Shown: positions 1 to 8,143 of the stretch, in pieces
Position numbering within the stretch: the first letter of the stretch is position 1
Layout: the number at the start of each line of letters is the position of its first letter
Source: JAAUSY01 sp964526735
GTDB lineage: Bacteria; Chloroflexota; Chloroflexia; Chloroflexales; Chloroflexaceae
Direction of reading: 5' to 3'
Length of the DNA: 57,327 bases
NCBI GenBank assembly: GCA_964526735.1
Contig: CAZGLO010000017.1
Location: forward strand, 1 to 57,327
Translations under genes and position numbers: made by a program
Notes under the pieces: model-generated
Database searches by the model: none
What the model was told of the DNA's origin: nothing
The model's input: the letters and a program-made list of their open reading frames with translations, nothing else

Positions 1-2
1 TA

Positions 3-113
3 TTTGGCGATGTTTTTGGAATGATACTCTATGAACCGGACTTTGACGTAGCCCTGCATTGGCATACTCGTGCTTGCAGAAAGCGGAGATATATGCTACA
101 CTACGTGTTCTAG
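3..113 (+). CDS. possible 3' end of an upstream gene (partial)
   Basis: Frame 3 is open from the window edge to a TAG at 111-113, giving about 36 residues ending in a basic segment (ACRKRRYMLHYVF). The other two forward frames stop within the first 35 bases. This could be the C-terminal tail of a gene cut by the window edge, but it is too short to identify and could be open by chance. A good promoter (74-102) lies inside it, so if real it would overlap the greA control region. Confidence 0.25.
   Translation, partial: FGDVFGMILYEPDFDVALHWHTRACRKRRYMLHYVF
74..102 (+). promoter_or_regulatory. sigma-70-type promoter for greA-lysS
   Basis: TTGCAG at 74-79 is separated by 17 bp from TACACT at 97-102. 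The -10 is preceded by TGC, the extended -10 form seen repeatedly in this window. Transcription should start near 109, leaving a leader of about 210 nt before greA in which I recognise no riboswitch. Confidence 0.55.
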
Positions 114-316
114 AGTGGCAAAAGAGAGATTTTGCTGCGGGAGCACAATGATGTGCAAGAGGCGCATAGCACAGAGGTGTGCAATCTGTAAAGCTGAGGG
201 TATTTACTCTCAGTTCTTTCGTTATTTCGCACTCCCACCGAGGGCTTTCGATTGTGGCACTTCAACGTTCTCTCGCTCTCGACCTGGGATGTTCCAATCA
301 ACAAGGGCAATGAGGG

Positions 317-790
317 ATGAGTGAAAAACCATCATATTTGACACGCGAAGGGTTAGCGAAGTTAGAAGCAGAGCTTGAGGAACTGACAACGTTGGGGCGC
401 AAGGATGTGGCAGAGCGTATCGCCGCTGCCAAGGAGCTGGGAGACATCTCCGAGAGTGGCGAATATGAAGACGCCAAGAAGTCTCAAGCGCTTCTTGAGG
501 GCCGTATTCGGGAAATCAAGAATCTCATCTCGCGTGCTCAAATCATAGAGAACGAGTCGCCACACACCGTCGATGTCCAAATCGGCTCATCCGTTACGGT
601 TCGCTTCGATGGTGAAGATGAAGAGGAGACGTGGACGATTGTCGGGAGTGCCGAAGCCTCCCCCCACGAGGGCAAAATCTCCAACGAATCTCCCGTCGGT
701 GAGGCCTTGCTTGGTAAGACCGTCGGCGACCAGGTGGAGGTACAAACTCCATCCGCACCCATGAAAATTACCATCACCCGCATCGAATGA
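317..790 (+). CDS. greA: transcription elongation factor GreA
   Basis: GreA enters the secondary channel of RNA polymerase and stimulates cleavage of backtracked transcripts. The 157-residue length is normal. The N-terminal coiled coil carries the typical tip GDISESGEYEDAKK (around residues 42-55), including the Asp and Glu expected at the acidic tip; the C-terminal FKBP-like domain has the usual GSSVTVRF and LLGKTVGDQVEVQTP stretches. The ATG at 317 has AAGGG about 9 nt upstream. It is followed after 77 bp by lysS on the same strand, a common neighbourhood, so the two are probably co-transcribed from the promoter at 74-102. Confidence 0.95.
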   Translation: MSEKPSYLTREGLAKLEAELEELTTLGRKDVAERIAAAKELGDISESGEYEDAKKSQALLEGRIREIKNLISRAQIIENESPHTVDVQIGSSVTVRFDGEDEEETWTIVGSAEASPHEGKISNESPVGEALLGKTVGDQVEVQTPSAPMKITITRIE

Positions 791-867
791 GCATCGGTGA
801 GCATCTGCATGATCGCTTAATCACCCGAAACCGTGTTGGACTGCTCTGATAGCGTGTAAAGGGACGC

Positions 868-2340
868 ATGGAATTCAACGATCTTCAAGCTCAACGTCTT
901 GCCAAACTCGAACGGTTGCGGGCCGAGGGGATAGACCCCTTCCCCCCGCGCAGCGCCCAGACCCATACCATCGCTGAGGCAACTGACCAATTCGAACCGC
1001 TTGCGCAAACCGAAACCCCCATCACGCTGGCCGGGCGGATTGTCGGCGCGCGGCGGGTGATGGGCAAGCTCGCGTTTTGCCATATTACCGATGGCAGTGG
1101 GCGCATTCAGCTTTGGCTCAGCCGCGGAGAGGTGGGCGAAGAAACCTTCCTTCGGTTCCGCGACGAACTCGACACCTTCGATATTGTTGAGGCGATGGGC
1201 GTGCTTCGCTTGACGAAGAAGGGCGAGCGGTCGTTGTATGTCCAACGGCTGACCGTCTTGGCAAAGTCGCTCAACCCGCCCCCTGAAAAGTGGGAGGGCT
1301 TGAAGGATGTTGAGGAGCGTCACCGCCAACGCTATCTCGACCTCATCGTGAACGACGACCGCCGTGATATCTTCCGCAAACGCGCACAAACCATCGCTGC
1401 CATGCGTCGTTTCCTGGACGACCGCATGTTTGTCGAAGTCGAAACACCGATTTTGCAGCCTATTTATGGTGGCGCTGCCGCCCGCCCCTTCGTCACGCAC
1501 CACAACCAGCTTGATCAAGATCTCTACCTCCGCATCGCGACAGAGCTTTACCTCAAGCGGCTGATTATTGGCGATTTTGGTGCAGTCTACGAGATAGGTA
1601 AAAACTTCCGCAATGAGGGGGTTGATCGTAGTCACAACACCGAGTTTACGGCGATGGAGTGCTATCAAGCCTACGCCGACTATAACGACATGATGCGGCT
1701 TACCGAGCAGATGGTGCGCTTTATTGCCGAGCAGGTGACCGGCGGCACGGTTGTACCCTATCAAGAGCACCAAATCGACTTTGCCCCCGACTGGCCCCGC
1801 ATCCCGCTCACGGAAGCCATCCAGACGCACACCGGCATCGATATCATGCAGCATACCAACCTCTCTTCCCTCCTTGATGCCATCCGTGCGGCGGAGCTTC
1901 GAGAGGTTGAGCAAAAAGAGACGTGGGGCAAGCAGGTGGATGAGCTATTTAGCACCTACGTTGAACCAACCCTCATCCAGCCTACCTTTATTATTGATTA
2001 TCCAGTTGAGCTATCCCCCCTCGCCAAGCGCAAATCACCAACCTCCGACTACACCGAGCGGTTTGAAGGCTTTGTTGCCGGTATGGAGCTTGCCAACGCC
2101 TTTACCGAACTCAACGACCCCATCGACCAAGAACAGCGGTTTTTAGAGCAGGGGCGCGCGCTTGACGCCGGAGATGAAGAAGCGCATCAGATGGATAACG
2201 ACTTCTTGAATGCGCTGATGTATGGCATGCCCCCGACAGGCGGGTTAGGTATCGGCATAGACCGCTTGGTGATGATCCTCACCAATCAGCCGACCATACG
2301 AGAGGTTATTCTTTTTCCACATTTGCGATCACGGTCTTGA
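868..2340 (+). CDS. lysS: lysyl-tRNA synthetase, class II
   Basis: Charges tRNA-Lys with lysine. At 490 residues it is full length. The N-terminal OB-fold (about 50-150; LAGRIVGARRVMGKLAFCHITD) binds the anticodon, and the class II core follows with motif 1 (MRRFLDDRMFVEVETPIL), motif 2 around FRNEGVDRSHNTEFTAMECY, and motif 3 GGLGIGIDRLVM near the C-terminus. The ATG at 868 is preceded by AAGGGA. The next gene starts three bases after the stop, which suggests translational coupling in an operon running to murJ. Nothing unusual is seen in the catalytic core. Confidence 0.97.
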   Translation: MEFNDLQAQRLAKLERLRAEGIDPFPPRSAQTHTIAEATDQFEPLAQTETPITLAGRIVGARRVMGKLAFCHITDGSGRIQLWLSRGEVGEETFLRFRDELDTFDIVEAMGVLRLTKKGERSLYVQRLTVLAKSLNPPPEKWEGLKDVEERHRQRYLDLIVNDDRRDIFRKRAQTIAAMRRFLDDRMFVEVETPILQPIYGGAAARPFVTHHNQLDQDLYLRIATELYLKRLIIGDFGAVYEIGKNFRNEGVDRSHNTEFTAMECYQAYADYNDMMRLTEQMVRFIAEQVTGGTVVPYQEHQIDFAPDWPRIPLTEAIQTHTGIDIMQHTNLSSLLDAIRAAELREVEQKETWGKQVDELFSTYVEPTLIQPTFIIDYPVELSPLAKRKSPTSDYTERFEGFVAGMELANAFTELNDPIDQEQRFLEQGRALDAGDEEAHQMDNDFLNALMYGMPPTGGLGIGIDRLVMILTNQPTIREVILFPHLRSRS

Positions 2341-2343
2341 GTT

Positions 2344-3372
2344 ATGACCACAATACTTATCAATGGGACAGACACCCTGCTAGGCGCACGTATCGCCCAA
2401 ATTATGAGCGAACATCGGCAGGTACGGCTCATTGGGCTGGGCAAAAACCGGCCTATCGCCCCCGTCGGACGTGCTGATATCCTGACCGCCAACCTAGACA
2501 ACCATCAGATTGCGGAACTGCTGCAAGCCAAGCGGGTCGATGTGGTGGTGCATCTCGATATGATAGGCGAGGAAACCCCCGCCACCACTCGCGAAGCCGC
2601 ATTGCAACACAACGTGTTAGAGACGATGGGGCTGATCGGGGCATGTGCTTCCTCTGGCGTCCACCGCGTGGTGATGAGAAGCAGTAGTCTCGTCTATGGC
2701 TTCCTTCCCAGTCTCCCCTCGTTCATTCGTGAAGAGCGGGAGATTGTTCGTTCTGGGTCACCGGGCATTCTCCGCGACTACCGTGAGCTTGAGCGGTTTG
2801 CCGAAAGTTTCGCCAAGAAACACCCGTCTGTTGAGATGGTACAGCTTCGGTGTGCGCCAATGGTGGGGGGCGGGGTGATATCGCCACTCACCTCCTACCT
2901 CAGCGCGCATACGCCTCTCACGCTGCTTGGCTTCGACCCGCGCATCCAGCTTATCCATCTAGACGACGCGGCACGGGCGTTTGTGCAGGCAATTTTCAGC
3001 GAGGCAACCGGCCCCTTCAACATTGCCACCAATGATTGCCTCACGCTCACCCGCGCTATTCGGCTTGCTGGTAGTCAACCTGCCCCTGTCCCCGAACCAC
3101 TCTTCGATGTCGCGTCACATATGGGGTTTAGCCCGCAACAGCACCGCTATCCCTACGACCGCGACTTCTTAAAATATGCCTGTGTGGTTGATTCGGCCCG
3201 CGCCCACCGCTTGCTGGAATGGGAACCAACCTTTTCGGCAGAGGATACGCTGCGGGAATTGTGCAAGAGCAAGGGCAAACAGCAAAATCAGCGCTCGGAA
3301 CACCATCACGCCGAAGTAGCGCTCCACACCTTCCTGAACAAAGACACCGAATCAACGCACGAGCGGAGGTAG
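2344..3372 (+). CDS. atypical NAD-dependent epimerase/dehydratase (SDR family)
   Basis: An extended-SDR-like protein of 342 residues. The N-terminal Rossmann strand reads ILINGTDTLLGARIA, with a GxxxxxG spacing instead of the usual GxxGxxG. The position of the catalytic YxxxK is occupied by DYRELERFAE: Tyr is kept, the Lys at +4 is Glu, and the Glu at +8 of extended SDRs is kept. It may therefore bind NAD(P) and a nucleotide sugar or lipid without standard redox chemistry. It starts 3 bp after lysS and ends 4 bp before an acyltransferase. As I recall, a similar SDR-acyltransferase pair exists in actinobacteria (Rv0501/Rv0502 type). The pairing suggests a shared lipid or envelope role; the substrate is unknown. 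Confidence 0.75.
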   Translation: MTTILINGTDTLLGARIAQIMSEHRQVRLIGLGKNRPIAPVGRADILTANLDNHQIAELLQAKRVDVVVHLDMIGEETPATTREAALQHNVLETMGLIGACASSGVHRVVMRSSSLVYGFLPSLPSFIREEREIVRSGSPGILRDYRELERFAESFAKKHPSVEMVQLRCAPMVGGGVISPLTSYLSAHTPLTLLGFDPRIQLIHLDDAARAFVQAIFSEATGPFNIATNDCLTLTRAIRLAGSQPAPVPEPLFDVASHMGFSPQQHRYPYDRDFLKYACVVDSARAHRLLEWEPTFSAEDTLRELCKSKGKQQNQRSEHHHAEVALHTFLNKDTESTHERR

Positions 3373-3376
3373 TACA

Positions 3377-4516
3377 ATGTATTCTCCCTACGAGCATGAA
3401 TGGAACCCGATCCACAAGCCGCAAGCGCCCGCGGAGCCTGAACCCAACCCCGCCACCACCGCCGAAGAAGAGGTCTATGAAATCCAAGTGAAGATACACG
3501 AGCGTGCCGAGGATGAGAATCAGCACCTGGATCCGGTCGCCGCTTTTGTCTCTTCGCTGCTGCAGATGGTCGCCGACACGATGGAACATCTGACGCCCGC
3601 GCAACTGCAAGAGAGCGTCGCGATGTTGCGTTCTCTAAAGGCGCAAGACCTCTTTGAAGAGTCCTTCTGGAAAGAACTGCGGTCGCTGGTAGAGTATCAG
3701 GTCAAGCAGCAGGTCGCCTTTATTGAGCGCCGGTTGCAGGGCGATTACCACACCGATCCCTACGGGATGGATGATGAGTTTGTGCGGGCGGTTCGGCCAT
3801 TCCTCTCCTTTTTCTACCGCTCGTGGTGGCGCACCACCACCCACGGGGTTGATAACATCCCTGAGTCGGGGCGCGCGCTGCTTGTCTCCAACCACAGTGG
3901 CGTTATCCCGTGGGACGGCGCGATGATTGCCACAGCCGTCTACGAAGAGCATGTTGCCGCGCGGCTTGTCCGCAACCTCTACCTGCATTGGTTCAGCACA
4001 TTGCCATTTGTGGGCACGACGCTGACTAGCCTTGGGAGTGTGTCGGGCACGCCGGAAAATGCAGAGCGGCTGCTCTTGGAGGATGAGCTAGTATGCACCT
4101 TCCCAGAGGGCACCAAAGGCGTTGGGAAGCTCTTCCAAGACCGCTATCAACTGGCGCGTTTTGGGCGGGGCGGGTTTGTCCAAACGGCCCTGCGCACCCG
4201 CTCACCCATCATTCCGGTATCGGTGGTGGGGGCGGAGGAAATCCACCCCATGCTAATCAACGCCGAACCGCTTGCGAAGATGTTTGGGCTGCCCTACTTC
4301 CCGATCACGCCTACCTTCCCGTGGCTTGGCCCACTTGGCGCGATACCCCTCCCCACGCAGTGGAGCATTACCTTTGGGGAGCCGCTGACGTTGGATGACT
4401 ACGGCCCGGAAGATGCCGACGACCCACTTGTCATCTTTATGGTCTGCGAGAAAGTACGTAGCACCATTCAGAAGACCCTCGACGCCAAGCGGCAAGAGCG
4501 ACAATCGGTCTTTTAG
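3377..4516 (+). CDS. PlsC/LPLAT-type acyltransferase
   Basis: A 379-residue protein with a Pro/Glu-rich N-terminus (about 1-40), a helical stretch, and an LPLAT acyltransferase domain from about residue 150. Motif I reads SNHSGVIPWDG, so His and Asp are spaced HX6D instead of HX4D, as in the MGAT-like/Rv0502-like branch as I remember it. The FPEGTKG motif (P-E-G-T, motif III) is intact. It would transfer an acyl chain from acyl-CoA or acyl-ACP to a glycerol-type acceptor at the membrane. GGAGG lies 8 nt before the ATG. It is tightly linked to the upstream atypical SDR. The acceptor is not identifiable; it need not be the housekeeping 1-acyl-glycerol-3-phosphate acyltransferase. Confidence 0.8.
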   Translation: MYSPYEHEWNPIHKPQAPAEPEPNPATTAEEEVYEIQVKIHERAEDENQHLDPVAAFVSSLLQMVADTMEHLTPAQLQESVAMLRSLKAQDLFEESFWKELRSLVEYQVKQQVAFIERRLQGDYHTDPYGMDDEFVRAVRPFLSFFYRSWWRTTTHGVDNIPESGRALLVSNHSGVIPWDGAMIATAVYEEHVAARLVRNLYLHWFSTLPFVGTTLTSLGSVSGTPENAERLLLEDELVCTFPEGTKGVGKLFQDRYQLARFGRGGFVQTALRTRSPIIPVSVVGAEEIHPMLINAEPLAKMFGLPYFPITPTFPWLGPLGAIPLPTQWSITFGEPLTLDDYGPEDADDPLVIFMVCEKVRSTIQKTLDAKRQERQSVF

Positions 4517-4527
4517 TTGTGGAGTGG

Positions 4528-4573
4528 GGCGGCACTCCCTTGAAGCCCACGAGCTTTAGCCGTGGGAGCCGCC
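4528..4573 (+). other. conserved-looking hairpin resembling an IS605/TnpB right-end (omegaRNA) relic
   Basis: The 77-bp gap between the acyltransferase and the binding protein contains CCCACG (4546-4551), AGCTTTAGC, CGTGGG (4561-4566). An outer GGCGGC/GCCGCC pair lies at 4528-4533 and 4568-4573, and an alternative CTCCC/GGGAG pairing competes with the inner stem. The string AAGCCCACGAGCTTTAGCCG followed by TGGGAG resembles the 3' end of many IS200/IS605 elements that carry TnpB. No tnpA or tnpB is present, and there is no U-tract, so an intrinsic terminator is less likely. Confidence 0.4.
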
Positions 4574-4593
4574 ACGTGATGAGGGTGATAACT

Positions 4594-5565
4594 ATGCGGA
4601 TGGCAAAAATGGCAAAAGTGGTTGGTGTCACTAGTACCATTTGTCTGCTCCTTGTGAGTATGACCGTGGCGGGGTGTGGGTGGTTTGGGGGCGGGGAAGA
4701 GGAACCGCAAGACGCGGAGCAATCTACCGAAACATCCGAAACACCTTCCACACCCTCCCCCGCCGCCCAATCGCCTACCACCATATCTTCTCCCAGCCTT
4801 GATACCCCCACACCCACACTAGAGCACACACCGCTTCCCCTTCGTGATGACTTTGAAGGAGAGACACTTGTGGTTGGCACCAATGTCTCGCCATCATACC
4901 CGCCGCTTGAGTTTGTTGACGAGTCGTCCGGCACGGTGCAAGGCTTTGACATCGACCTGGCGCGGGCGATTGGAGAGCGTCTTAACGCCGCCATCCGCAT
5001 TGAGACCACCTATTCCTTTGAGACCCTGCCCGCGGCGATTGCTGATGGCCATGTTGACCTCATCATATCGGGTATCCCCATTCAGCGGGAGCAAACGCAA
5101 GGCGTGGTCTATTCGGTGCCCTACCTGGCGATTGGGCAGGGCGTGGCGGTGCGGCGCGACTTGCAAATCCCCATCACCCGCGTTGAAGACCTCTCGCAAT
5201 TGGGGCTGATAGGAGTGCAGCAAAACACCGTTGGCGAGGATGCGCTCCGTAATGCGGGTATCGCTTCGGCGCAGATGTACTATGTGGCGGGCATTGATGA
5301 GGCGTTTGTGGAGCTTGCCAGAGGGACAATCGACGCGGTTGTGGCAGATGGCGCGGCGGTGGCATGGTACACGCGGCAGTGGGCAGAGACTATCAAGCTG
5401 GTTGGCGGGCCGTTCGCCGTGAACGAATATGGCATTGTGATGAGGCCGGACGACCAACGCCTCCGCACGGCTATCAACGGGACGCTGCAAGACCTCAAGG
5501 ATGATGGGACATTGCAACAGCTGCTCAATACGTGGGGTCTTGAACACGTTGCGTACATTCCATAG
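4594..5565 (+). CDS. polar amino acid ABC transporter substrate-binding lipoprotein (SBP family 3)
   Basis: A periplasmic-type amino acid binding protein. I place the start at the ATG at 4594 because GAGGG sits 8 nt upstream; upstream in-frame starts lack a site. The N-terminus is a lipoprotein signal with lipobox VAGC followed by a Glu/Thr/Pro-rich linker of about 60 residues. The mature domain has the SBP_bac_3 hallmarks: LVVGTNVSPSYPPLEFVDE, GFDIDLARAIGERL, AIADGHVDLIISGIPIQREQ, and QNTVGEDALRNAG. No permease or ATPase gene is adjacent, so its partners are encoded elsewhere or it acts as a sensor. It lies in the greA-to-murJ run of plus-strand genes. Confidence 0.85.
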   Translation: MRMAKMAKVVGVTSTICLLLVSMTVAGCGWFGGGEEEPQDAEQSTETSETPSTPSPAAQSPTTISSPSLDTPTPTLEHTPLPLRDDFEGETLVVGTNVSPSYPPLEFVDESSGTVQGFDIDLARAIGERLNAAIRIETTYSFETLPAAIADGHVDLIISGIPIQREQTQGVVYSVPYLAIGQGVAVRRDLQIPITRVEDLSQLGLIGVQQNTVGEDALRNAGIASAQMYYVAGIDEAFVELARGTIDAVVADGAAVAWYTRQWAETIKLVGGPFAVNEYGIVMRPDDQRLRTAINGTLQDLKDDGTLQQLLNTWGLEHVAYIP

Positions 5566-5618
5566 CAATTTTACGGGTAATTAGGGGGATTTTTGGGGAT
5601 TTAAGGGGAATAGAGAAC

Positions 5619-6533
5619 GTGGCCACTGACATTTTGATGCCAAAGACGATCCAAGATGGTCTCAACACCACGATGCTACCGCGTATGGTGCTTTGCTACC
5701 ACCGGGTTGGCTCAACCATGGACATCGCCCGTGATTGGGTGCAGCGCGCAACTCCCGATGAACTCCCGATGTTGGTGATTGCCGAGGAGCAAACGACTGG
5801 CCGCGGTCGGATGAAACGACCATGGGTCAGTTCTGCTGGAGGCTCTCTGCTCTTCTCGATTGGCTTTCGACCGACGTGGCTCTCCCCCGCCGATGCGCCT
5901 ACACTGGTCTGGTTGGCGGGTGTGGCGCTGTGCGAGGGCATACACGAAACAACGAACCTCCACCCGATGCTCAAATGGCCCAATGATGTGATGCTCAATC
6001 AGGCTGACCAGCCTGACCAGCCCGACCAGCCCGACCAACCCGACCAACCCGACCAGCCCGACCAGCCCGACCAGCCTTCGCAACCCTCTTCCCAAGCGGT
6101 GGAGGTGGCCAAAGTGGCGGGTATTTTGCTAGAGGCCGCCAGCAAGCGCCAACACATCGATTGGGCGGTGTTGGGGTGCGGGCTGAATGTTAACGAGTCG
6201 CCCCCGCCGCACCCATCGCTCATCTACCCGGCAACGTCGCTTGCGGTGCACAGCGGCCACCGTGTGGCTCGTCTCCCCCTGCTCAAGGCAATCTTGCGGC
6301 GGTTTGACCATTGGTTTTTGGCCTTGCAAGAGGGCAAACGCGATGAGCTTTTCGATGCGTGGCGGGCATCGCTCATCACCATTGGGCAGCCCATCTCCGT
6401 CAATACAGGGCAGGCGCAGGTGAGCGGCGTGGCAGAGGACGTTGAGCCATCAGGGGCGCTGCGTGTCCGGGATAGAGACGGGGCCATCCACATCGTTGCC
6501 AGCGGAGATATTGCTCCCTACACCTCCCAATGA
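5619..6533 (+). CDS. birA: biotin--[acetyl-CoA-carboxylase] ligase with a DQP-repeat insertion
   Basis: Attaches biotin to the carboxyl carrier protein. The start is a GTG with AAGGGGA about 9 nt upstream. Catalytic motifs are present: TTGRGRMKRPW (adenylate-binding loop), KWPNDVML, KVAGILLEA, and GCGLNVNE. There is no N-terminal helix-turn-helix, so this is a monofunctional ligase and not a repressor. Between KWPNDVML and KVAGILLEA, where the E. coli enzyme has only a few residues, about 30 residues of eight DQP tripeptides and a Ser/Gln-rich tail are inserted. The insertion lies in a surface loop between two core strands, so activity is probably retained. The last 4 bp overlap murJ (ATGA). 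Confidence 0.93.
   Translation: MATDILMPKTIQDGLNTTMLPRMVLCYHRVGSTMDIARDWVQRATPDELPMLVIAEEQTTGRGRMKRPWVSSAGGSLLFSIGFRPTWLSPADAPTLVWLAGVALCEGIHETTNLHPMLKWPNDVMLNQADQPDQPDQPDQPDQPDQPDQPDQPSQPSSQAVEVAKVAGILLEAASKRQHIDWAVLGCGLNVNESPPPHPSLIYPATSLAVHSGHRVARLPLLKAILRRFDHWFLALQEGKRDELFDAWRASLITIGQPISVNTGQAQVSGVAEDVEPSGALRVRDRDGAIHIVASGDIAPYTSQ
6006..6077 (+). repeat. 9-bp tandem repeat (8 copies) in birA
   Basis: Eight in-frame copies of GACCAGCCC or near variants (third positions C/T/A in Gln and Pro codons) encode eight DQP units. The variation is almost only synonymous, which points to slippage expansion under protein-level constraint or recent expansion with a little drift. Confidence 0.95.
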
Positions 6534-8119
6534 CCACCCAACCACCATCTTCCCCCCAACTCGCCAACTCAAAACCTACCAAAACCACGAGTATTGCAGT
6601 TGCGGCGCTGCTGATTGCAGTGGGCAATATTGCGAGCCGTGTGCTTGGGCTGGGGCGGATGTCCGTCATTGCCTACTTCTTTGGCCGCGGCCCCAATGTC
6701 GATAGCTATACGGCAGCGTTGACCATCCCCGTGACGGTCTATGACCTGCTCATCAACGGCGCGATTAGTGCCGCATTAGTGCCTATTTTCAGCGAGTATG
6801 CCGAAGGAGATGAGCGCGAATTTTGGCGTATCGTCTCCAGTATGATTAATATCGCGCTGTTGGCGTTGAGTGTGCTCATTTTGCTGATGATGTGGCAGGC
6901 TCCGATGGTCGTCAACTTGCTCGTGCAGTCAACGCGGGTGGAGCTACGGCCACAGACGATCCTCCTTGTCCGCATGATGCTGCCTGCCGTCATTTTTATG
7001 GGGCTTTCTGGCCTGATGACCGCCGTGCTCTATGCCCGCCGAAAGTTCCTCTTTCCGGCCTTCGCAGGGGCAACGTTCAATGCGGGGATCATTGTCGGGG
7101 CGATGGTCTTCCACGACCAGCTCAATGTGGCGAGCTTGGCGGTGGGGATGTTTCTCGGGGCGGTGGGGCAAGTCCTGCTGCAACTCCCCGGCATGCGCGG
7201 GTTGCGTTATCACCACACGCTCAACCTCCGCCACCCTGTCGTGCGGCGCATCCTGAAGCTCTACGCGCCGGTGGCATTGGGCATCGGCTTTTCAATCATC
7301 GGGACGGTCATTGATCGATGGCTGGCGTCAGGTTTTGAAACGGCTCTCGCCACGATGCAATACGCTACCACCCTCATCCAATTCCCGCTTGGGCTGGTTG
7401 CCGCGGCGATGTCGTTAGCGATCTTACCTACCCTCTCCCGCCAAGACGCCGCCACAGACACCGAATCGTTCCGGCGGACGTTGGGGATGGGCATTAAGGT
7501 GGTACTCTTTCTGGTGTTGCCAGCGACTGCCGGTCTTGCCGCGCTCAACACCCCTATCACGTCGTTGCTGTTTGAGCGGGGGGCCTTCGCCACGGCCGAT
7601 ACCGCCATCACGGCGCTGGCATTGGCGTTCTACCTGCCGAGTTTACCCGCCGCCGCCATCGACCAAATCCTGATTTTCTCCTTCTATGCGCGCAAAAACA
7701 CCCTCACACCCAACTTGGTACAAGGAGCAGCGATTGGTATCTATCTCATCACGGCAATTCCGCTCTTGCTGTGGACAAATCTTGGCTTCCTCTCGCTGAT
7801 TATTGGCAATTCGGCGCAATGGATTGGCCATGCATTGATAATGTGGTGGCTGACCGGCCGTACTCTCTCATTACGCGGTCTGCGGCTTGGCGAGGCGATG
7901 CTCAAAATCGTGGTGGCGAGCGGGGCGATGGCAGTCATTGTGGCGTGGCTTGCGCACCTATTGGGCGGGAGCAGCGCATTAGTACAACTGATTGTGGCGG
8001 GGGGCGTAGGCGCGGCGGTCTATATTGGGCTGTGCGTGGTGCTGCGCATTGAGGCACTCGGCTTCTTCACGCAGGCCATCCTCCGCAAAGTGCGCGGGCA
8101 GACCACCACCGCGCCATAA
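6530..8119 (+). CDS. murJ: lipid II flippase MurJ (MviN family)
   Basis: Polytopic membrane protein of 529 residues that flips lipid-linked peptidoglycan precursors. It starts inside the birA stop (ATGA overlap), implying coupling. The N-terminus carries the family signature NIASRVLGLGRMSVIAYFFG, followed by an SYTAALTIPVTVYDLLINGAISAAL-like stretch and about 14 hydrophobic segments. Arg residues in the first helices match those needed for substrate in MurJ. It is the last gene of the plus-strand run. Only 24 bp separate it from the convergent rmlD, with no clear terminator in that pyrimidine-rich gap. Confidence 0.92.
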   Translation: MTTQPPSSPQLANSKPTKTTSIAVAALLIAVGNIASRVLGLGRMSVIAYFFGRGPNVDSYTAALTIPVTVYDLLINGAISAALVPIFSEYAEGDEREFWRIVSSMINIALLALSVLILLMMWQAPMVVNLLVQSTRVELRPQTILLVRMMLPAVIFMGLSGLMTAVLYARRKFLFPAFAGATFNAGIIVGAMVFHDQLNVASLAVGMFLGAVGQVLLQLPGMRGLRYHHTLNLRHPVVRRILKLYAPVALGIGFSIIGTVIDRWLASGFETALATMQYATTLIQFPLGLVAAAMSLAILPTLSRQDAATDTESFRRTLGMGIKVVLFLVLPATAGLAALNTPITSLLFERGAFATADTAITALALAFYLPSLPAAAIDQILIFSFYARKNTLTPNLVQGAAIGIYLITAIPLLLWTNLGFLSLIIGNSAQWIGHALIMWWLTGRTLSLRGLRLGEAMLKIVVASGAMAVIVAWLAHLLGGSSALVQLIVAGGVGAAVYIGLCVVLRIEALGFFTQAILRKVRGQTTTAP

Positions 8120-8143
8120 TTACCTCCCCTTCCCCTCCCCCAC

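Noticed and set aside
817..1914. Open frame of 365 codons on the minus strand opposite lysS
   Set aside because: LysS motifs are unambiguous on the plus strand; the antisense frame has no family features.
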